A stretch of DNA of 64,000 nt from CBDBND01 sp965262665 (GCA_965262665.1 OZ253551.1:124001-188000), one strand, 5' to 3'. Positions 1 through 9,172 are shown, counted from the first letter of the stretch. Notes: generated by a model not told the origin, from the letters alone. Numbers and translations are program-made.

Positions 1-93
1 CATGCGCCGTCTCCGATCAGCTGTCCATCCGCAACAGGTGCACTTCGTCGTGGATTACGAGCCCTACCCAACCCATTTGAGCCGTGGCCATGT

Positions 94-561
94 TTAATCA
101 AAATGATGGGAATCCCTATATTGGTAATACTCGGCGTTGTCCCCGAACAACGAGCTGCAGGCATCCTTAAACGCATCCGTGCCATGGCGCGGTTGGTCTC
201 CGGTCGTCTTCCATAGCCCGTAGGGCTCCAAGTATCCAACCAGGTCATTGTAGATAGACAGGAAGCGGTCACGGGCATTGGACGTTGTTGTCCCAAAGGC
301 GCTCTCCATCTCGGTACAGCCGGCCTTACACGTGTCCATGGATTGAAGAATGCCCTGCTCGGCCCAACAATAGCCACGGTCGCCGGTGGATTCCTCCCCC
401 ATCACAATTACCGAAACATATTCCAGGTGCCGCTGTGAGCACTCGGAATAGCATTGGCCTATTGCCAGTTGCCCTTCCTCGATCTTGGTCAGAGCGTCCT
501 GGGCAAGTGCTTGAGGACCAACCAGGAAGGCTAAGACGGGTAGAGTTTTCATGAGATACAT
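94..561 (-). CDS. Small secreted protein, tandem paralogue 1
   Basis: About 155 residues with an N-terminal signal peptide (MKTLPVLAFLVG then ALAQ as a likely cleavage site). The start at 561 has GGAG six bases upstream; an alternative ATG at 552 overlaps the TGA of the upstream paralogue as ATGA, so the two are probably translationally coupled. The mature part has a conserved cysteine pattern (IGQCYSEC, GYCWAEQ, DTCKAGC, DACSSLF) shared with the gene just upstream. The spacing CxxxC and the central C suggest disulfide-stabilised helices in the periplasm. I do not recognise the family and assign no function. Confidence 0.6.
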   Translation of the reverse strand: MYLMKTLPVLAFLVGPQALAQDALTKIEEGQLAIGQCYSECSQRHLEYVSVIVMGEESTGDRGYCWAEQGILQSMDTCKAGCTEMESAFGTTTSNARDRFLSIYNDLVGYLEPYGLWKTTGDQPRHGTDAFKDACSSLFGDNAEYYQYRDSHHFD

Positions 562-923
562 TTTGCGCTCCAATTGTCGGGATCACTGTCGCAGTATCCA
601 ATGAATGCCTCGCAAGCGGTTTCAAACTCTGCGGAACCGCGTGCTGCAAAGTCATCGTGTGCGGTCCATAAGCCGCTACTTTCAAAATCCTCTTGCATTA
701 CCGCGACCAAGGAATTGAACCTGTTTTTGGCTTCAGACTCTGTAATTGCGAATACCCTCTCCACGTCAGCGCATGCGGCCGCGCAGGTATCTATCGAACG
801 AATAAAAGTCTGGGCCATGAAACATCTTTGCCCCTCTTCAAATACATCGCCCGCCATCTCAAGCATGTCGATCGTGGCTTTCTGGTACCGGTGCGCACAG
901 GTTGAATAGCAAAGGCCAATCAT
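549..923 (-). pseudogene. Tandem paralogue 2, N-terminus lost at minisatellite
   Basis: This 124-residue frame aligns with the neighbouring secreted protein along its whole length: MIGLCYSTC matches IGQCYSEC, IDTCAAAC matches MDTCKAGC, and the SGLW and AKNRF blocks match YGLW and ARDRF. It starts exactly at the position where the paralogue has just finished its signal peptide and linker. The reading frame is closed six codons upstream by a TGA, and the tandem repeat array begins about 15 bases beyond the ATG. It therefore lacks a signal peptide and looks 5'-truncated by the repeat array. Its stop overlaps the next gene by ATGA. It may still be translated as a cytoplasmic protein, but that would be odd for a cysteine-patterned protein. 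Confidence 0.55.
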
Positions 924-938
924 GGCCTTGAGCGTGCT

Positions 939-1302
939 TCAATCAACAGGTAGTGGGATGGTAGGGTGAACGTCACTCAATCAACAGGCGGTGGGGTGGT
1001 AGGTAAACGTCACTCAATCAACAGGCGGTGGGGTGGTAGGGTGAACGTCACTCAATCAACAGGCGGTGGGGTGGTAGGTAAACGTCACTCAATCAACAGG
1101 CGATGGGGTGGTAGGTAAACGTCACTCAATCAACAAGCGGTGGGATGGTAGGGTGAACGTCACTCAATCAACAGGCGGTGGGGTGGTAGGTAAACGTCAC
1201 TCAATCAACAAGCGGTGGGATGGTAGGGTGAACGTCACTCAATCAACAGGCGGTGGGGTGGTAGGGTAAACGTCACTCAATCAACAGGCGGTGGGGTGGT
1301 AA
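939..1302. repeat. Minisatellite, about 10 units of 37-38 bp
   Basis: About ten head-to-tail copies, each starting TCAATCAACA and containing GGTGGGGTGGTAGG and AACGTCAC. Units differ by a GGTAAAC/GGGTGAAC alternation (37 or 38 bp) and by a few substitutions (GGCGG/AAGCGG, GGGG/GGGA). There are no unique spacers, so this is not CRISPR. The period is not a multiple of three throughout and stops occur, so it is non-coding. It abuts the truncated paralogue at 549-923. Confidence 0.9.
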
Positions 1303-1999
1303 AGTCGACAGCTATCAACAAAACAGATGGAACCAAAGCTAGGAGTTCTAGGCGCTTTTGTAGGACGATCTACGACGAGAACACAGAGCGCATGAAGATG
1401 AGGATTCAATACCTCAGGGAATATGAACCCGAGACGGAGCCAAAACTCGCGAAGGGGCCAGTGCTCTCGCGGCTATTGTCGATGTTCTTGCCAAGAAAGG
1501 CAGGCGCCGGACAGGCGTTAAGACGAAAGTACCGCCGGGGGACTGCAAAAAAGAGAGGTTTGGGCTTCGGCCAGGCGCTAGAAGTGGAGACCGGGGCCTC
1601 GCTGCCGAAAGAGCCGAACCGTTTACCCAGTTCGCCTAAATGTCGGAGCCCCGAGGCACGAAAACTCAGATTTTGAGAAACCCAATACATCAGCCGCTTA
1701 GGGACATTTGAGCGTGATCGCATATTAATCTCACTGACCGTCCAGGAACGTCCAGGTGGGGTGGATATGAGAACGGTCTGTCATTGCCTGCCATCGGGAC
1801 GCGCGAGGATGCCGCGTCGGTGCATTTTGGGGCCCTCATTTTCAACCCGCTCGTGGGGCGCCGGTCATGCCGCTTCAGCGGCATACTCAAAACCCACACA
1901 CCCCCACCATAGGTATTTCGGCGTTGTATAGGGCTTTTGAGGGGATAACGTCGCCCCCCTTACGGCTCCCGCACGCGTAACGGTCATTGATCAATGCGG
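1303..1999. other. Non-coding stretch beyond the integrative element
   Basis: No convincing gene. Two overlapping open frames (1296-1676 forward, 1406-1723 reverse) lack ribosome-binding sites and family resemblance. Visible structure: a short direct repeat CGTCCAGGAACGTCCAGG near 1740-1757, and a perfect hairpin ATGCCGC-TTCA-GCGGCAT at 1867-1884. This side should hold the distal attachment site of the integrative element at 2000-7132, but I could not identify a matching core next to the integrase. Confidence 0.5.
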
Positions 2000-4330
2000 T
2001 TATCTGGTATCCGATTGTGACTCATCCGAGTGACGGGTCGCGGATCGACGCCTGGCCTTGGCCCCGCGCTCCGATTGCTCGAAAGCCTTGGCCGCCGGCA
2101 GTATGGATGCTCGCGTATCCGTCACAACGTCACAACCGTTAGCAGCTGCGGGTTCCCGCGATTTCGTATCCGTCACAGAGCCGGAGTTTGTGACGGATAG
2201 AGAATCGCTGTAACCGTTGCCAGACAAGGGTTGTGACGTTGTGACGGATGGAGAGGTGGTCTCCCCGACGGCATAGTTCTTCCAAACCTTTTCGAAGTCA
2301 CTGCGTTTGTAACCCTTTGCGGTTTCACTACCCGTGACGTTCCCTTCTACGCGTTTTGTGCCAGGCGTGATGCCGAACGGCTTGAGCAACTTGGCCAATC
2401 CTTGCGCGGTCAATGGATTTCCGCGCCGCCATTCCGGCCATGGACGGTCTTCCATCGTGTTGAGCTTTCCCAGAATGGACCCTGTCGACAGAACTTTGGG
2501 GTCGTCTGCTTCGCGGAACACCTTATGTATATCCTCAAGGAGCGTTTCCCTTACGCTGGTTTCATCCTTGGTATCGGCGCTGATCGCTTCCGCCGCGCGC
2601 CAGGCTCGCCCTCCCTTGCCGGCCCATGGTCCACCAGCGCAATCGGCGATGGCCAGCGGAGATTCCCAGGCATCGCGAGCACGGTCGTGCAGGCCGGGCG
2701 GAAATGCTAATTCGTTACGCTTTGCCAGGATGGAATCGGCGTTGTCACTAATAAATCGGGCGACCCTCCTCCGAATATCATTGATGGCTTGTTTATCGCG
2801 GTCGCGCCAGCGAGGTAGGTCACCGCGGTTTGGAGGCCGTCGCTCCATATGGATAACAATAGAGCGATCCCTGACGGTGTCGTGTAAGCCTCCAATTCCC
2901 GAAATAGCTTTGGGGCACCACGTGTTGAAATAGCGGGGTTCATGATCGTCGCCAACGCAACGCATAACATTGGCTGAGTCGCGCCGCTGAGAGCCATTAA
3001 AAATGCCGCGCAACTCGGTATCGTCGCCGAAAAAGGTGTCGGTCTCGTCAAGCAGAAGAGTTGGCTCGTGGAGTTCGATGGTTCGGAACAATGCCGCTGG
3101 GGTGATTTTGCCGCTGACAGGAAGGGGACGAAAGACTAGCGAGCCGATGACTTCCATCAAGAGAGTTTTTCCGCATCGCCTAGTTGCAGACGTTAAGTTG
3201 AGGAAAGCCGATATCTCAAGTTTGTCATGCAGCAATGTGTGGACGATCCAAAGCGTCACGGCATCAACCGCAGGCTCGGGCATATGGACGTATTGGCGGA
3301 TTACCGAGCCAACGTCATCGAGGGCCGCCGCGCCATCTACCGGCTCAGGCCATGGTTCTAGGTCCGGCCATTCTACAGGCTGACCCTGAAGGTGGATGCC
3401 ACCGCCGGTCCTAGTCTCTATTGCCCTGTCAAGTTCTTGAATTGGAACGTCCCTGCAATCCCGCTTGATGCGGGCGCGCAGGTTAATCCATCGGTCAGGC
3501 GTCTTGCGTTTCAGTTCAGATAGTCGGTCCAACATTTCGGGCTCAAAGAACACTCCCGGGCTGTCCTTGCCCTTGGCGATGAGGTTTTCGCATTCGTCTT
3601 CGTTGTCGCTGTCGGGCAACTGGAGCGGCGGCAAGTCCGACAACCCTTCGACGGCCTCCTCACGTTCGTATGGTTGCGAGTGCTCATTGATCCAAGCTTC
3701 CAAATTGCCCTTTGCCTTGATCACGTCGGCGATATCGTCGCCCCCGCCCTTTGTCGTGGCCGGCGGCAGCACGAGGGTAATAGACGGGCAATGCTCATCC
3801 AGGTGCTCGGCCAGGGCCTTCATGGTGTCATGGCCTTCAAAGTCACCATCGGCCACCAAGAGCAAATCGCGGCCATACAGAGGGGTCCAGTCCGTCTTCT
3901 TCCACGCCTTTCCGCCGCCCATCCATGCCACAACTACGGCGTCTTTAGAGTGCCTAGCGACGGCGTTACGGCATTTCTCCCCCTCGACTACCATCACTTG
4001 ACGTGCTGGGTCCGCCTTGAGTAGATCGACCAGCCCGTAGAGGGGCCGGTCTTTCTTGGGAATAGGGACGCCCTTACCACGCACCCAACCTTGAACGCCT
4101 TTCTTGTCGGCGGGCATATAGTTACCGAACGTCTTTTTCCCGTCGATGTAATACCGCTGGATTACCCAGAGCAGCTTGCCCTTGGCGTTGCGGTAGGCAT
4201 ACCGGCCTTGATGGTTGTCAGGTAACTGCTCAATGAACCTGTAATCGTTCCCGGAAGCTGTCTCTCCCATTGCCCTTTCATCTCCGCTGAGCGGATCAAA
4301 CATATTTCTGCCTCCATTGCCGACACTCAT
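2000..4330 (-). CDS. TOPRIM/DUF3631 primase-helicase of an integrative element
   Basis: A 776-residue replication protein of phage-satellite or island type. A TOPRIM-like domain shows VVEGEK near residue 115 and the DGD motif near 161, as in primases. A helicase-like P-loop (SATRRCGKTLL, near 380) is followed by a Walker B-type LLLDETDTFF and a conserved arginine region (TVRDRSIVIHM), typical of the DUF3631 module. The last 120 residues are low in conserved features. It would prime and unwind DNA for autonomous replication of the excised element. The start at 4330 is conserved with the truncated homologue at 34493 (both read MS-xx-GG-x-MFDPL); an internal ATG at 4303 has a better GGAGG spacing. 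It lies directly after the small protein at 4333-4740. Confidence 0.85.
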   Translation of the reverse strand: MSVGNGGRNMFDPLSGDERAMGETASGNDYRFIEQLPDNHQGRYAYRNAKGKLLWVIQRYYIDGKKTFGNYMPADKKGVQGWVRGKGVPIPKKDRPLYGLVDLLKADPARQVMVVEGEKCRNAVARHSKDAVVVAWMGGGKAWKKTDWTPLYGRDLLLVADGDFEGHDTMKALAEHLDEHCPSITLVLPPATTKGGGDDIADVIKAKGNLEAWINEHSQPYEREEAVEGLSDLPPLQLPDSDNEDECENLIAKGKDSPGVFFEPEMLDRLSELKRKTPDRWINLRARIKRDCRDVPIQELDRAIETRTGGGIHLQGQPVEWPDLEPWPEPVDGAAALDDVGSVIRQYVHMPEPAVDAVTLWIVHTLLHDKLEISAFLNLTSATRRCGKTLLMEVIGSLVFRPLPVSGKITPAALFRTIELHEPTLLLDETDTFFGDDTELRGIFNGSQRRDSANVMRCVGDDHEPRYFNTWCPKAISGIGGLHDTVRDRSIVIHMERRPPNRGDLPRWRDRDKQAINDIRRRVARFISDNADSILAKRNELAFPPGLHDRARDAWESPLAIADCAGGPWAGKGGRAWRAAEAISADTKDETSVRETLLEDIHKVFREADDPKVLSTGSILGKLNTMEDRPWPEWRRGNPLTAQGLAKLLKPFGITPGTKRVEGNVTGSETAKGYKRSDFEKVWKNYAVGETTSPSVTTSQPLSGNGYSDSLSVTNSGSVTDTKSREPAAANGCDVVTDTRASILPAAKAFEQSERGAKARRRSATRHSDESQSDTR

Positions 4331-4332
4331 GA

Positions 4333-4740
4333 CTACACCCCAAGCATGTCGGCTAGGGCACGCGCCGCATCGGATTGCGACCGCCCGGATAGATATGCGG
4401 CCAGAGACACCGGATCGCCGCCCTTAACGTCCGCTAAGGCGAAGTCAGCCCATCGGCCCGTCCGCAGGTTGATACGGAACGATCCAGGACGATGGTCCAC
4501 ACGGCGTGGGTTTCGGGCCACCCACTCCCAGCCCTGCTGGCGCCCATCCGGGAGCCAGCGGGCGACCAACGCCGGCAGCACCCGTAGTGCTGCGTTGTTG
4601 ATGGCAGCGAAGTCAGGAAGGCGTTGGCGTTTGGCAACGCTGCGTACCGCTACCGTGGTACTCCCGGATCGCTCGGCATTTGCCGTACCGCACAGCCTGT
4701 TTTGACCATTACCGGTCGGGCGCTTTCTTGTGCGTGCCAT
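4333..4740 (-). CDS. Small primase-associated protein of integrative element 1
   Basis: About 135 residues. After a variable basic N-terminus it carries a strongly conserved block (DFAAIN, LPALVARWLPDGR, NPRRxDxxxGSFRINL, TGRWADFA, GGDPVSLAAYLSG) nearly identical to that of the protein at 34095-34496. Such blocks resemble the N-terminal part of island primases that bind template DNA, here as a separate polypeptide without the zinc cysteines. The ATG at 4740 lies four bases after the AlpA stop, and the primase begins two bases after this stop, so all three are co-transcribed. Function as a primase partner is inferred from position and homology. Confidence 0.7.
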   Translation of the reverse strand: MARTRKRPTGNGQNRLCGTANAERSGSTTVAVRSVAKRQRLPDFAAINNAALRVLPALVARWLPDGRQQGWEWVARNPRRVDHRPGSFRINLRTGRWADFALADVKGGDPVSLAAYLSGRSQSDAARALADMLGV

Positions 4741-4744
4741 GGTG

Positions 4745-4936
4745 TCATGCCGAGCGCTGTCGAGCGGTAAGCCATGCCTCAACCTCAGACTGGCGCCAAC
4801 CCACCATGTTGGGGCCTAGTTTGATCGAGCGGGGGAACGGATCGGTCTCGCGGTCCATATAGACGTAGATGCGTGACCGGCTTATGCCCGTCATCTTAAC
4901 AACCCCAGATAAGCGCAAAATACGATCTTCAGTCAT
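4745..4936 (-). CDS. AlpA-family DNA-binding regulator, element 1
   Basis: A 63-residue MerR-like winged-helix protein of the AlpA/excisionase type: ILRLSGVVKMTGISRSRIY is the helix-turn-helix and FPRSIKLGPNMVGWRQSEVEAWL is the typical wing and C-terminal helix. AlpA proteins activate or set directionality of P4-type integrases. GGGAG lies seven bases upstream of the start. It is placed between the variable gene and the replication genes, as in the second element at 33890. Confidence 0.88.
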   Translation of the reverse strand: MTEDRILRLSGVVKMTGISRSRIYVYMDRETDPFPRSIKLGPNMVGWRQSEVEAWLTARQRSA

Positions 4937-5043
4937 TTGATTGCTCCCTTAATCGTTGGGACGCGAACAGCCGCGTCAGATCGGGAGAGGATGCTTAACT
5001 GCTGCGGCAAAAGCTGGAGTAAAGATTCTCGCCAGCGATAAAA

Positions 5044-5904
5044 TCACTGACTGTCTTCAAGGTCGCGTTGAGCACATTGACACAAATAGTCCTCGGATAT
5101 TTTGTTGAGCGTCCGCATTATCCCCAGCAACTCTTCACCGGGAGGGTTCGGGGCGGGCTCCAAACCTTGGGGTGGGAGAAGCGTCCTGCCAGGGCGCGGT
5201 TTCCCTTTTGCCAAGATCTCATTTTGGTAACGTTTCCAGGCGTTCCTAATCATGTCGTAGGTGGGGCGTTGGTAATCTTTATGGCCACCGTAGATTTCGT
5301 CGAGGACTTCTATCATTGCCCGGATAATCGAATAGTCTTTTTTCTTCTCGTTCGATGAGGAATCGCGCCGGATCGTCAAGCTTACTAGCAACCGTGGGTC
5401 ATCTTGTAACGTGACCGCCCAATCAATTGCCATGCAGATTATTTGGTCGCGCATTGCCTTCCAGTGTTGCGGGAAGTTGTTCGGTCCGCGCTTCTGGGGC
5501 GGAGGATCCACCGGTTCCTCGACCCATTTTTTCAAGCACGGAGGCATTGGCTCGCCGGCTTCACGATACAGCGTGACGGCACGCTCTAGAGCTGAGCGGG
5601 CATGGGGCCAGAAGTCCACCTTTCCTATCAGTCGCTGGCAATGGTCTTTGGCTGTACCACCGATCTCAGGATCGCCACTTAAGCAATATTCAGCGTTTTT
5701 CTGAACCATGCTGTCAAATAAGGCCGCCCGCTTTTTTGGACTGATATCGCCACTACCAAAAAACAAAGCTAGTCCAAGATTAGACCGGAGGGTCGAATGC
5801 GAGAATATGACGCACGCACCTTTCTTGATCACCTCGAAGAGCGTCTCTTTCTCCTGCTCTACTTCTGGGCGTTGTTCTTTAGCGCCTTGCTCCCCCTTAC
5901 CCAT
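5044..5904 (-). CDS. Variable island protein X of element 1
   Basis: 286 residues, charged, with no membrane segments. Its start overlaps the integrase stop by eight bases, so it is translationally coupled to the integrase. The body shows HWKAMRDQIICMAIDW, a segment type I associate with second genes of P4-like islands. The C-terminal part (SIIRAMIEVLDEIY, then PTYDMIRNAWKRYQ) matches the C-terminal motif of the positional equivalent at 32760-33797, while the rest of the two proteins is not obviously alike. Role unknown; replication control or an element-specific accessory function is possible. Confidence 0.6.
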   Translation of the reverse strand: MGKGEQGAKEQRPEVEQEKETLFEVIKKGACVIFSHSTLRSNLGLALFFGSGDISPKKRAALFDSMVQKNAEYCLSGDPEIGGTAKDHCQRLIGKVDFWPHARSALERAVTLYREAGEPMPPCLKKWVEEPVDPPPQKRGPNNFPQHWKAMRDQIICMAIDWAVTLQDDPRLLVSLTIRRDSSSNEKKKDYSIIRAMIEVLDEIYGGHKDYQRPTYDMIRNAWKRYQNEILAKGKPRPGRTLLPPQGLEPAPNPPGEELLGIMRTLNKISEDYLCQCAQRDLEDSQ

Positions 5905-7132
5905 CTGCCCGGTTCCCGTGTCGGACCATTGGAATGACCTTCGACTTGTGACCGATCGCTAGATATTCAGCCCATTGCTCCATAAGCTTGGAACGCCGTG
6001 CGAACAGGTCGGAGCGCGCATAGGCGGCCTCCACCTTGTTAGCGACCGTATGGGCTAGTGCCGCCTCCATGACCGCGCGGGGCGCGTTGGTGCATTCCGC
6101 CGCCCAATCGCGGAAGCTGGACCTGAAGCCGTGCGGCACGGCGTCCAGGCTTAGCTCACGCATCAGCTTGGACAACGTCATGTCGGAGAGCGGCTTGCCG
6201 GGCCGCGTTCCGGGAAAGACAAGACCGCTTCCGCTCCCAAGCTGCCGTGCTTCGGTCAGAATCTCCAAAGCTCGTGCACACAGCGGAACACGATGTTCAC
6301 GCCCGGCTTTCATCCGCTCAGCCGGAATGGTCCAGATTGTCGTGTCCAAATCGACCTCGCTCCACATCATATGCCGGACCTCGCCAGACCGTGCTGCCGT
6401 CAGGATCAGCAACTCAAAGGCCAGCTTGACGACTGCACCGCTACCAGATGCGCGCACGGCCTCTATAGCGCTGGCAACTTCGCCATGCGGCAGGGCCCGA
6501 TGATGGCGCTTGGCTTTGCCATTCTGCTTGGGAAGCGCGGCACCGATGGCGTCGCCGGCAGGGTTGTCCTGCCTGAAACCTTGGGCCACGGCCCATTTCA
6601 TGACGGTCGAGATGCGTTGGCGCACGCGTCGTGCAGTTTCCGGCTTCTCGTGCCAGATCGGCGTGAGCACGTTGAGCACATCCGCTGTATCGATATCCGA
6701 CACCGGGCGCTTGCCCAGCTTGGGAAACACATATGTGCGCAAAGTAGTTTCCCATTGTGCGGCGTGCTTAGCGTTGCCCCAACTCGGGCGGTGAAACTCC
6801 ACGACGGCTGCGGCTGCTTCCTCGAAGGTGGGTATGCTGACCTGCCGGCGAAGATCCATCGGATCGCCACCGGCCCGTGCGATCTTGCGGTAGGCAAGCG
6901 CTTGCTCGCGGGCTTCCGCGAGCGATACCAGCGCCACGCCCCCGAGCCCGAGAGTCCGCTGCCGTCCATGGACGACTAGTCGTTGCTCCCATCGTCGTGC
7001 ACCGGATGGATCGATCTTCAGGTACAGGCCATTGCCGTCACAGTACCGGCCAGGTTTGGTGGTCTTGCGCACAAAAGCTGGTGTCAACTTCTTGTCGGGA
7101 TGCTTTCCCTTGGGCTTGCGACCAGTGGCCAT
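5897..7132 (-). CDS. P4-type tyrosine integrase, element 1
   Basis: 411 residues, full length for the family. An N-terminal arm-binding domain (KLTPAFVRKTTKPGRYCDGNG, DUF4102 type) precedes a core-binding domain and the catalytic domain. Catalytic residues are visible: R in TAARSGEVR, HxxR in HGFRSSFRDW, and the tyrosine in EAAYARSDL. AGGAG lies eight bases upstream of the ATG. It should integrate and excise the 5-kb element, whose attachment site is expected between 7133 and about 7260. It is about half identical by eye to the integrase at 31564-32760. Confidence 0.93.
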   Translation of the reverse strand: MATGRKPKGKHPDKKLTPAFVRKTTKPGRYCDGNGLYLKIDPSGARRWEQRLVVHGRQRTLGLGGVALVSLAEAREQALAYRKIARAGGDPMDLRRQVSIPTFEEAAAAVVEFHRPSWGNAKHAAQWETTLRTYVFPKLGKRPVSDIDTADVLNVLTPIWHEKPETARRVRQRISTVMKWAVAQGFRQDNPAGDAIGAALPKQNGKAKRHHRALPHGEVASAIEAVRASGSGAVVKLAFELLILTAARSGEVRHMMWSEVDLDTTIWTIPAERMKAGREHRVPLCARALEILTEARQLGSGSGLVFPGTRPGKPLSDMTLSKLMRELSLDAVPHGFRSSFRDWAAECTNAPRAVMEAALAHTVANKVEAAYARSDLFARRSKLMEQWAEYLAIGHKSKVIPMVRHGNRADG

Positions 7133-7266
7133 GATATGAACTCCTAATTTAGCCCACTATACTTTAGGGGATAATACGAGAGATCGCGAGACGGCACAAG
7201 ACACTAGGATTCGAAAAGTCTCAATAATCATGGATATTTTGGACGAACCGAGATGCGACAAGAAGG

Positions 7267-8106
7267 TCATATGGCGGAGGCGGTGTCCGCCGGTCCGGTT
7301 TCGGCGTAACTCGCATCAAAGCCCACAGCCGGCAGGTGCAACAATTCCACCAGTGGTGCGTCTGGAAAAAACAGGCGATGTGCATGCCTATGCGGATCTG
7401 ACAGCACCTCGTTGTAATTGAGAAACAAGGTCGGCTTGCCAATGGCGGCGAGGGCGGCGAAGCCTTCATCCGCGTCGTAGCTCCACACCGCGTCGGGACC
7501 AAACTGCCCCCGGGGTCCGGCGCGCATGCGGCCGGTAAAATAGGCCAGCCGTTCCTCGTTAGAGAGTGGGTTGTCAGCCTCAGGTACCATACGTTTGTAC
7601 ATGGCGGGCACGTACTCCGGATCGGTGAAGAAGTCGTATGGTGTAACGAAAAACTGTTCCATTGCTGGGCGTTCTTCCGCCGGGTAATAGGGGGTGCCGA
7701 TGAGGATGACACGGCGCACGAGGTCGGGTCTCGCCCGAGTTAGTTCCGTAGACACTAAAGAGCCGGTGTGAAAACCAAACAAGTCCACTGGATTGTCCGC
7801 GCTGTAGCCTAAGTCGGTAAGGGCGTCGGCCACACCGATAGCCATGTCGGCGATGGTCGGCTTGCCTGGCGGATGATCGGAAGCACCGAACCCCGGGGTG
7901 TCGGGGCAATGGGCCACCCGGTCGGTGGCCATCACCGGCAGGAAGTCCGCATACACGTCGCCGGACATCGGACTTTGGTGTAGGCAGATCAATGGCGTCT
8001 TGAGCGGTCCGTCCGGATTCACCGGCTCGGCAGAGAGCATATGCACCTGGCCGTGCCGGCTATTAACATAGTGTCGCCAAATTTTGACTTCGATATGTCC
8101 AGCCAT
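7267..8106 (-). CDS. Alpha/beta hydrolase-fold protein with His at nucleophile elbow
   Basis: 279 residues of alpha/beta-hydrolase fold: the oxyanion region PLICLHQSPMSG, the strand VAHCPDTPGFGASD, and the nucleophile elbow GFHTG in place of GxSxG. No clear catalytic histidine is seen near the C-terminus. No signal peptide, unlike its upstream paralogue. The ATG at 8106 has GAGGAG upstream and lies ten bases after the stop of that paralogue, so they form an operon. The C-terminus is a little shorter than in the paralogue and ends close to the integrase side of element 1, so it may have been altered by the insertion. Substrate unknown. Confidence 0.75.
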   Translation of the reverse strand: MAGHIEVKIWRHYVNSRHGQVHMLSAEPVNPDGPLKTPLICLHQSPMSGDVYADFLPVMATDRVAHCPDTPGFGASDHPPGKPTIADMAIGVADALTDLGYSADNPVDLFGFHTGSLVSTELTRARPDLVRRVILIGTPYYPAEERPAMEQFFVTPYDFFTDPEYVPAMYKRMVPEADNPLSNEERLAYFTGRMRAGPRGQFGPDAVWSYDADEGFAALAAIGKPTLFLNYNEVLSDPHRHAHRLFFPDAPLVELLHLPAVGFDASYAETGPADTASAI

Positions 8107-8116
8107 CACGCTCTCC

Positions 8117-9031
8117 TCAGCTCTCGTCCAGGAAAGGACGAATGACCGTGGCGAGCCGCTCCGGCGTTGTGAACCAAGCGCCGCTGCCGTCCAGGTCCAT
8201 CATTTCGACCACAGTTACGTTCTTGATCATCGTTCCGGCCGTGCGCGTGGGTTCGGCCAAGGTTTCGTTGAGAATAGGAAGGAGGACAGGTTGTGCGATC
8301 GCCTTTAATACGGGGTCCGGGTTGTAGCGGAACACGGCGTCGAAACCGTAGTGGGATTTAGTGCTCGCCCGCAGGCGTTCGACGAACATCTCCAGATTGC
8401 GGTCCTTCGACAGCGGTCCGTCGCGGTTATAGACCGATGCCATGTATGAGGTCCGCATGTAGTCCGGATCTGTGAAATAGGGGCGGGGCTGGCCGTATTG
8501 GATGCGCTTGGCTTCGCGTTCGTCGGCCGGGTAATAGGGAATGCCCGGCATCACCAGTTTGTGCACCAGGTCCGGTGCCTGATGGGCAACCTCCATGCCG
8601 ACGAAATTGCCTGTGTGAAAGCCGAGTAGGTCGACTAGTCCTTTGCCATCGGGCCCGTAGCCCATGTCCCGAAGCGCTTCGACTATGGCCGCGCCGTAGT
8701 CTTCCATATCCGGCTGGGACGGCGGTGCCGTCGAGCTGCCGTATCCCGGCGTGTCCGGCGAAATCACCAGTCGGTCCGCCGCCATCACTGCTTGGAACTC
8801 TTTGTAATAGGCGCCTGAGGTCGGACTTTGGTGCAGGCAGACGAGGGGCGTTTTGTCTCCTGCACCGGTTGCTGGTTCGGCCATAAACATATGGATCTGA
8901 CCCCAGCCGCCGGTGGCATATTGGCGCCAACTGCGTACATGACCATCGGCGCGAGCGGGAGCCCATGGACTAATTCCGAGCGCTGCAAGTGACACAGATC
9001 CGGCGAGAATATGGCGTCGCGACACTGTCAT
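8117..9031 (-). CDS. Tat-exported alpha/beta hydrolase-fold paralogue
   Basis: 304 residues beginning MTVSRRHILAGS, a twin-arginine signal, so it is probably exported folded to the periplasm. The ATG at 9031 has AGGAG upstream. The fold is as in the downstream paralogue: PLVCLHQSPTSG, VISPDTPGYGSS and the elbow GFHTGNFVG with histidine where the serine nucleophile is expected. The region where the catalytic histidine usually lies reads DLDGSGAWF. Both paralogues share the PYYPADER and YFTDPDYM segments. Whether it hydrolyses anything is uncertain. Confidence 0.75.
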   Translation of the reverse strand: MTVSRRHILAGSVSLAALGISPWAPARADGHVRSWRQYATGGWGQIHMFMAEPATGAGDKTPLVCLHQSPTSGAYYKEFQAVMAADRLVISPDTPGYGSSTAPPSQPDMEDYGAAIVEALRDMGYGPDGKGLVDLLGFHTGNFVGMEVAHQAPDLVHKLVMPGIPYYPADEREAKRIQYGQPRPYFTDPDYMRTSYMASVYNRDGPLSKDRNLEMFVERLRASTKSHYGFDAVFRYNPDPVLKAIAQPVLLPILNETLAEPTRTAGTMIKNVTVVEMMDLDGSGAWFTTPERLATVIRPFLDES

Positions 9032-9172
9032 GACGGGCGCTCCTATTTGACCTGACACGAGCCCAAACTGTGCAGCCTTTTGCCCCATCTGGTCAACGCG
9101 GTGAACCCCGCGGGGAGGCTTGCCAAATGTCCCCCTGGCCCGTAGATATCGGCCCTCAAACGCTTAAGGTCT

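Noticed and set aside
1..96. Open frame from the window edge ending TAA at 94-96
   Set aside because: Too short and without recognisable motif to call a partial gene.
939..1302. Possible CRISPR array
   Set aside because: Units follow each other without unique spacers; this is a minisatellite.
1296..1723. Overlapping forward and reverse open frames of 126 and 105 residues
   Set aside because: No ribosome-binding sites, biased composition, start of one inside the repeat, no family resemblance.
1930..7180. AGGGGATAA at about 1938 and AGGGGATAATA at about 7167 as attachment cores of element 1
   Set aside because: Only nine or ten bases match, too short to claim as the att site.
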